A stretch of DNA of 10,986 nt from Anaerolineales bacterium UBA6668 (GTDB taxonomy: Bacteria; Chloroflexota; Anaerolineae; Anaerolineales; UBA6668): contig DKKK01000158.1 of NCBI GenBank assembly GCA_002455215.1, forward strand, positions 10,709 to 21,694, written 5' to 3'. A program made the translations under genes and the position numbers. Below the pieces are notes generated by a model that was not told the origin of the DNA, made no database searches, and saw only the letters and a program-made list of their open reading frames with translations. Positions 6,451-10,986 of this stretch are shown one piece after another; the stretch's first letter is position 1, and each line of letters begins with the position of its first letter.

Positions 6451-8019
6451 TTAAGCCGTACTGACTGCGCCGCCGCGCCGTGCATCGCCTGCCGCCAGCG
6501 CACCGCCCTGTTGCCATGCCACTGCATGTGCGCCGCCAAAAAACATATTTTGTCGTTCCCATAAATTGACCGTGTACCCGTGCCGCGATAACGCCCGCAA
6601 GGTGCTGTGCGCATAGCCTGGTTCAATTTGTACTACATCATTCTCAAAGTGTAAACGAGGGGCAGAGACAGCCTGCGCCAGCGGCATGGCAAAAGCCACC
6701 ACATTGAGCAAAGTTTGCAAAACTGCACTACGGATGCGATTGCTCCCGCCACTGCCCAAGGCTAAAATCGGTCGCCCTTGCTTCAGCACCACAGTTGGAG
6801 TCATCATGGTTTGCAGGCGCGTGCCCGCTGGCGAGCGGTGAAACCCATGCGGGTGCAAATCAGCTTCCCCAAGAATATTGTTTAAACTCACCCCAGTATT
6901 GCCCACTACCACACCGGAATTAGCCCCAGCCGAGAAGGTCACAGCCGCCATATTGCCATCTGCATCTACTGCCGAAATGTGGGTAGTATGTTCGGGGCTA
7001 CGCCCGAGCGGCGCATCATACGGGGCTTCCCCGCCTGCCAAAATTGCTTGAAATTGGGCACGGTGCGCTTGGGCTTGGGGCGAACTTAAAAATTGCTGTG
7101 CCTGCGTCTGCCCTTGTGCCACACTTGCCAATGGTGGGTTGTATTCCCACTGCTGGCGTGCCAAATTGGTGAGACGGGTTGCTTCAATCACGGCTTGCAG
7201 GTGTTCCAAGCTTCCCCAGCGCACCTTTTGCCAATCCACAGCCTGTAACAACTGCAATGCGTACCCTACCAATACACCCCCAGTAGAACTGGGCGGGGGT
7301 AAGAGCACTTCGTAACCATAAAACTCAATACGCAATGGCGGCTGTTGCCAAACTGAGTAGGTTTGCAAATCAGTGGCAGTAACCAAGCCGCCATGCTGGG
7401 CTTGTACTTCTGCAATGGCTTGGGCGATCTGCCCATGCGAGAACAGTCCTGCACCCTGCTGGCTGAGCTGTTCCAGTGTATGAGCTAATTCCGGCAAAAA
7501 TAAGCGCCCATCTTGCAAGGTCATCATGCGCTGACATTCTGGAGTTGCGGAGAAAATCGGCGCAAGCATGGTGAGAATATCTTGGTGAGCAGGGGAAATG
7601 ACTGCGCCTGCACGTGCCAGCCGAATCGCTGGTTGCAACAGTGCAGGCAGTGGCAAGCATCCTTTGCGCTCTGCCAATTGGCACAAGCCCGCCACCAAGC
7701 CTGGCACCGCTACAGAAGCATGCCCGATGAAAAAACTTTGCTGGGTCGCGCCAAAATCCAGCACCACTTCGCGAAAATCGCTGGTGGGAGTCAGAGTGCC
7801 ACTCGGTGCGGCGCTAAAAAAATCAAAATTCTCTGCTGTTCCGTGCGCAGAACACACAATTGCCGTCCCACCGGCACTGATATTTACCAAAACGGCTTCT
7901 GCCACACATGCGGTGAAGGCGGCGGACACGACTGCATCACAGGCGTTGCCACCCAAGCGCAACATTTCCGCTCCAGCTTGAGCGGTTTGAATATCTCCAG
8001 CGGCAACCATTCCACCCAT
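6451..8019 (-). CDS. Gamma-glutamyltransferase-family protein (Ntn hydrolase)
   Basis: This 522-residue self-cleaving Ntn-hydrolase precursor acts on gamma-glutamyl amides such as glutathione, or on related acyl amides. The N-terminal half has the family's AGAEMLRLGGNACDAVVSAA and VAVPGLVAGL blocks. The autocleavage site is HTTHIS, with Thr345 as the predicted nucleophile and new N-terminus of the small subunit. VSLNNILGEADL (377-388), SPAGTRLQTMMTPTV and ALGSGGSN (420-427) follow. Two E. coli substrate-site features differ: the FREKAP arginine block reads FFSAAP (67-72), and the LNNQMDD segment reads LNNILGE. The second form fits a separate GGT branch I have seen in soil and thermophilic bacteria, so the donor may not be glutathione. 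No signal peptide is visible, unlike E. coli Ggt, so it is probably cytoplasmic. ATG 8019 overlaps the protease stop as TAATG, which suggests coupled translation. Confidence 0.9.
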   Translation of the reverse strand: MGGMVAAGDIQTAQAGAEMLRLGGNACDAVVSAAFTACVAEAVLVNISAGGTAIVCSAHGTAENFDFFSAAPSGTLTPTSDFREVVLDFGATQQSFFIGHASVAVPGLVAGLCQLAERKGCLPLPALLQPAIRLARAGAVISPAHQDILTMLAPIFSATPECQRMMTLQDGRLFLPELAHTLEQLSQQGAGLFSHGQIAQAIAEVQAQHGGLVTATDLQTYSVWQQPPLRIEFYGYEVLLPPPSSTGGVLVGYALQLLQAVDWQKVRWGSLEHLQAVIEATRLTNLARQQWEYNPPLASVAQGQTQAQQFLSSPQAQAHRAQFQAILAGGEAPYDAPLGRSPEHTTHISAVDADGNMAAVTFSAGANSGVVVGNTGVSLNNILGEADLHPHGFHRSPAGTRLQTMMTPTVVLKQGRPILALGSGGSNRIRSAVLQTLLNVVAFAMPLAQAVSAPRLHFENDVVQIEPGYAHSTLRALSRHGYTVNLWERQNMFFGGAHAVAWQQGGALAAGDARRGGAVSTA

Positions 8020-10400
8020 TATTTTATTTCCAAGGCTCGCTTAACTGCCGCATACGCATCTACCACGCCATAGCCACTCACATTGCTGGGGCTGGTGTTG
8101 CCACACGAGTCGGGGATTTCCCCTGTGTAAGGGCGTGCTGTTTCGCTGAGAATTTGTTCGGTTAGGTCAATATTGTCAATCAGGTGCGGGTTGGCGCTCC
8201 ACATGAGCGCCACCACCCCTGCCACATGCGGACCCGCCATGCTGGTGCCGGGAAAGCGAGCGTAGCTGTCATTGGGTGTGGCAGAAAAAATATCATTGCC
8301 GGGCGCCAGAATATCTGGCTTGATGCGCCCCGAACCATCCACCAGCACCGGTCCGCGCGAGCTAAAATTGGTCACATTGCCATCTTCGTCTATTGCGCCA
8401 ACGGTAAACGATTCATCAAAAATGGCGATAGGGTCTGAAACGGTGGAGCATTGCGGTCCAGAATTACCTGCCGAAGCGACTACAAATACACCAGCCGCGC
8501 GAAGTGCTCGGACGGCGGGTAAGAGCGCGGTGGGGTCACAGCCTTCCAAGGCCGGGCAACCCCAGCTATTGTTAAGTACGTTTGCACCGAGTTCCGGCTT
8601 GCCGTCTAACAATGGGTCGCCAGCCAAATTCCACGGGGCAAGCATGAATTGCATACAAGTCAGGTAATCACCCGGGTTGCCTAAGTTGCGCATCAGGTTT
8701 GCACAGGCGATAAATTCGGCATCGGGTGCGACTCCTACAGTGTTTCCTGCCATTGTGCCAGTGGTGTGCGTACCGTGTCCGCCTATATCAAAGGGCGCGG
8801 CGCTGTGAAACCACGGGTCGTACCAATTGTAGTTGTGGTTGCCGTCTCGTCCGCGATAGCTATCTGCCAATTCGGGGTGAGTCCACTGCACACCGGAGTC
8901 GCTTTCTCCCAGCACCACACCCGCACCGCGTACACCTAGCTCGTTATGAACACGCAAAGCGTCAATTTGGCTCAAATTTTGCACAAACTCGCCTTGCGTT
9001 TTCCAAAATGGACCGGGGACTGAGGCGGGAATATTGGGCAGGGGGCGCAAGTTGGGGCTAGGCAAGATTTTGGCAACTTCTGGGCGGGATTGTAACCACA
9101 GGCGCAAGAATGGGTTGTTGGGCACTTCAAGCGCGTTGGATAGGTAAAAAGCGGTGTAAGGTATTTTGAAGCGGGTTAGGGTGGCACGCAATTCCGCTTG
9201 GGTGGTGTTGGCATGGGTAACCAGCAATTGGTAGGCAGTCTGACGGCGGGCAAGCGGGTCGCTAATTTGAGCGAGCGCTGATAAGTCGGCTTGCGTATTC
9301 AGTTCTACATATAATTTTTCGCCGTAAAAGCCTACCTGCCCCAGCGTAAAATACGCCACCAATGCGCCAATAGTCAGCAAACCTGCCACCCCCCAACCAA
9401 GCAGGGCATTTTTCCACTGCGCCAGGCGGGTGCGTTGAGATAGGGCGATTGCCCCGAAAATAATTGCCAGCGAGCTAGTAATCCCAGCGGCAGAAAAAAC
9501 CCAAGCAAACGTTTCGGCTTGTCCGGTGAGATTGGTGATAAGGTTGAGTTCGTCAGGGTCCATCAAGGTCAGCAGGTCAAAGGCAGACCAGCCCACCAAC
9601 ACGAAAATTACCCGCCAATCCAGTGTTTGCTCTTTTTGCCCCAACTGTGCCAGCGGAATTGCCAGCCAGGTGATTACTGGTAAAGTTAGCAGGAGTGGCA
9701 GAAAATTGCCATTGGGCGCTAGCCCAAGCAGTGTAAGCAAAACCGCCGTTCCCAGCACGATACCTGCGCTGAAGAAATGACGGTGTTTTAAAACGTGTGG
9801 CAGTAGCAAGCGCTTGGCAATCAGACCGATGGTTAGCCCATAGATTGTAGCCAGTGTGCCGTTGAGTACGGTATCCAACAAAGAGCCATACGCGCCGTTG
9901 ATAACCCACGGCAAAGTAAGTATAATGAATATGCAGATGGCTACGGCAACGCCAATAGTACTTTGCGCAGGTGGCAGTGGAGGGGATGCACGGCGGGTGA
10001 CAAAGCCAAAGCCAATTAGGAACAAAATTAATAAGCCGAGTTGTAATATGCTGGTAGCTTGGTCGCGTGAGTAGCCGGGCAAGTAGGCAAACAGCCAAAT
10101 TGCTGTCAATAGTAGTGCCGCTAGCCAGGTAAAAAAGTAGGCGCGATGGTGAGAATTACGAAGCCAGTAACTGAGAATGATGGCGGGAACAGCAACCACA
10201 AACCACAACCCCAAAGCGAGCAAACCCCATGTCCAACCACGCGCGGCTGGGTTGGCGCCTTCCATGTTAAATATTTCACGGATTACCCAAAAATTTGACC
10301 CAGCAACGAAAAATGAAACGACTGCCCAACTGGTGAATAGCATTGCGGGCAGTTGTGAACGGTTAGGCGGGGGATTTTGAGTGGAATTGGAGTCTTGCAT
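8019..10400 (-). CDS. Polytopic membrane protein with C-terminal subtilisin-like S8 protease
   Basis: The chain has 793 residues counted from ATG 10400. Residues 1-355 hold about 11 hydrophobic spans (near 19-40, 57-80, 88-109, 118-135, 148-169, 176-197, 210-228, 233-252, 263-280, 298-320, 332-355). Residues about 360-450 resemble an I9-type propeptide (FYLSNALEVPNN, RPEVAKILPS). The protease follows: Asp501 in ESDSGVQWTHPEL, His542 in GGHGTHTTG, oxyanion Asn646 in SAGNSG, and Ser720 in GTSMAGPHVAG. NWYDPW and NNSWG resemble bacillopeptidase F. The triad is complete, so it should be active. Arg/Lys/His-rich loops fall after spans 2, 4, 6, 8 and 10, which puts the N-terminus inside and the protease outside. 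A TTG at 10403 directly before the ATG is an alternative start. The Shine-Dalgarno is weak; the upstream stop is 13 nt away. The role of the membrane part is unknown. Confidence 0.92.
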   Translation of the reverse strand: MQDSNSTQNPPPNRSQLPAMLFTSWAVVSFFVAGSNFWVIREIFNMEGANPAARGWTWGLLALGLWFVVAVPAIILSYWLRNSHHRAYFFTWLAALLLTAIWLFAYLPGYSRDQATSILQLGLLILFLIGFGFVTRRASPPLPPAQSTIGVAVAICIFIILTLPWVINGAYGSLLDTVLNGTLATIYGLTIGLIAKRLLLPHVLKHRHFFSAGIVLGTAVLLTLLGLAPNGNFLPLLLTLPVITWLAIPLAQLGQKEQTLDWRVIFVLVGWSAFDLLTLMDPDELNLITNLTGQAETFAWVFSAAGITSSLAIIFGAIALSQRTRLAQWKNALLGWGVAGLLTIGALVAYFTLGQVGFYGEKLYVELNTQADLSALAQISDPLARRQTAYQLLVTHANTTQAELRATLTRFKIPYTAFYLSNALEVPNNPFLRLWLQSRPEVAKILPSPNLRPLPNIPASVPGPFWKTQGEFVQNLSQIDALRVHNELGVRGAGVVLGESDSGVQWTHPELADSYRGRDGNHNYNWYDPWFHSAAPFDIGGHGTHTTGTMAGNTVGVAPDAEFIACANLMRNLGNPGDYLTCMQFMLAPWNLAGDPLLDGKPELGANVLNNSWGCPALEGCDPTALLPAVRALRAAGVFVVASAGNSGPQCSTVSDPIAIFDESFTVGAIDEDGNVTNFSSRGPVLVDGSGRIKPDILAPGNDIFSATPNDSYARFPGTSMAGPHVAGVVALMWSANPHLIDNIDLTEQILSETARPYTGEIPDSCGNTSPSNVSGYGVVDAYAAVKRALEIK

Positions 10401-10413
10401 CAAGTGTGTAAAC

Positions 10414-10626
10414 TCAACTGGCTAAGTCAGCAATCTGACGCAAAAGCGCGACAATGGCAGAGCCAATGCGCATAGCATCTGTAGGCGCTAACTTGCGTTC
10501 AGCGCCGGTCTCTTCTAGCTGTCGGGTGTACAGATAAGCGGCGCCTGCACCGAGTACCGCTCCAATTCCTGCGCCGACCAATAGCAAAATGGATTTCCAC
10601 TGTTCATTGTCTTCGGACTGGTTCAT
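10414..10626 (-). CDS. Small single-span membrane protein, YtxH-like
   Basis: This 70-residue protein has a short acidic N-terminus (MNQSEDNEQW), a glycine/alanine-rich span at about 12-34 (LLLVGAGIGAVLGAGAAYLY), a charged linker, and an amphipathic helix at about 48-70 (DAMRIGSAIVALLRQIADL). The layout resembles YtxH-type small envelope proteins, but I do not recognise the family with certainty. ATG 10626 is preceded 6 nt upstream by AGGAG (10633-10637, minus strand), which fixes the start. The longer frame upstream runs through the neighbouring gene and is not real. It lies between another small membrane protein (40-nt gap) and the S8 protease (13-nt gap), so it is likely co-transcribed with them. 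The function is unknown. Confidence 0.8.
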   Translation of the reverse strand: MNQSEDNEQWKSILLLVGAGIGAVLGAGAAYLYTRQLEETGAERKLAPTDAMRIGSAIVALLRQIADLAS

Positions 10627-10632
10627 ATTTTT

Positions 10633-10637
10633 CTCCT
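10633..10637 (-). promoter_or_regulatory. Shine-Dalgarno deciding the 70-residue protein start
   Basis: AGGAG on the minus strand lies 6 nt before ATG 10626. It rules out the much longer in-frame reading that would begin inside the preceding gene. Confidence 0.8.
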
Positions 10638-10666
10638 GTGCGTGTTTATCAGTTGCAAGGCAACAC

Positions 10667-10986
10667 TTATTTTTTGCGAGCAAATACACGGTCAGCTTTT
10701 TGAATTTGTTGGCTGATGTTTTTTTCCAGCACGTCCCATTTGGCACGCGTGTCGGCGACGGGTTTTTCCACTTGCTTGGCATAATGGCGAGTTTGCAAGG
10801 AGACTTTTTGTAAAAAGTCAATGGCAATGCCACTATAGCGCGGGATGAATGTGCATAGCCAAGCCACGCCGTATGCCATTCCGGCTACCAGTGCAAAGCC
10901 GAGGAAACAAGACAATATCATCGGTAGAGAAAACCAAATGACGGTTGTATCGGCAAGTACAGAAGCATTAACGTTAGCACCCAATG
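10667..10986 (-). CDS. Membrane protein with C-terminal helical tail, 5' end beyond the window
   Basis: About 105 residues are visible, ending at TAA 10667-10669. A long hydrophobic stretch at about 14-47 of the visible part (one long or two short spans, WFSLPMILSCFLGFALVAG then MAYGVAWLCTFI) is followed by a basic and charged helical tail (about 58-105) ending in ARKK. The only start in view is a TTG at 10984, with no ribosome site visible because the window ends there, so the gene is treated as 5'-partial. The product is not recognised. It is the first visible gene of the leftward cluster with the 70-residue membrane protein, the S8 protease and the GGT-family enzyme, which suggests an envelope role. 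Confidence 0.65.
   Translation of the reverse strand, partial: LGANVNASVLADTTVIWFSLPMILSCFLGFALVAGMAYGVAWLCTFIPRYSGIAIDFLQKVSLQTRHYAKQVEKPVADTRAKWDVLEKNISQQIQKADRVFARKK

Noticed and set aside
7513..8073. 186-codon open frame antisense to the GGT-family gene
   Set aside because: The opposite strand encodes a well-conserved enzyme throughout. The antisense translation is rich in Cys, His, Arg and Gln, with no motif and no ribosome site.
9577..10098. 173-codon minus-strand frame inside the S8 protease gene
   Set aside because: It overlaps the membrane part of the protease in another frame. The residue content looks like a shifted reading, and no ribosome site was seen.
10652..10675. Plus-strand hairpin GTTGC-AAG-GCAAC followed by a T run (terminator)
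   Set aside because: No plus-strand gene leads into it. The 5-bp stem with a 3-nt loop sits in the gap between two minus-strand genes, where the T run is on the wrong side.
10627..10833. 69-codon upstream extension of the 70-residue membrane protein
   Set aside because: It overlaps the end of the preceding gene. A strong AGGAG directly before ATG 10626 marks the true start.

Overview
The window is about 11 kb of bacterial chromosome with ordinary housekeeping and accessory genes. There is no phage, IS element, CRISPR array or RNA gene that I can support. The fused GlyQ-GlyS glycyl-tRNA synthetase, the RMD-type SDR, the polytopic subtilisin and the mid-50s GC feel suggest a Chloroflexota (Anaerolineae-like) bacterium. 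This is inference from protein character, not a database result.

Plus-strand half (1-6394). The window opens with two tandem modules of a short hairpin-bearing repeat (1-129), which run up to the start of glyQS (152-3160), a single-chain alpha+beta glycyl-tRNA synthetase. A strong intrinsic terminator (3173-3209) closes it. Next comes a nucleotide-sugar SDR of the GDP-6-deoxy-mannose reductase type, which starts at a TTG (3257-4213). The 295-bp gap before terC holds another copy of the repeat module (4241-4315), a leader with internal pairing, and a 30-codon small ORF with its own good Shine-Dalgarno (4403-4495). A YgdQ-type TerC membrane protein follows (4509-5285). A 143-bp gap with two interlocking inverted repeats and two spaced palindromes precedes an adenosine deaminase (5429-6394).

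Minus-strand half (10986-6451). Four genes read leftward and look like one operon: a 5'-truncated membrane/coiled-coil protein, a 70-residue single-span protein, a membrane-embedded S8 (bacillopeptidase F-like) protease with about 11 predicted spans, and a gamma-glutamyltransferase-family Ntn hydrolase. The GGT ATG overlaps the protease stop in a TAATG. The two halves converge at 6395-6450, where I see no clear terminator.

Most interesting items: (i) the 11-span subtilisin, whose loops fit the positive-inside rule with the protease domain outside; (ii) the small ORF in the terC leader, whose start codon lies in a 7-bp stem; (iii) the hairpin repeat modules; (iv) the interlocked inverted repeats and paired palindromes before add. 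I did not recognise any convincing new multi-gene defence or metabolic system.
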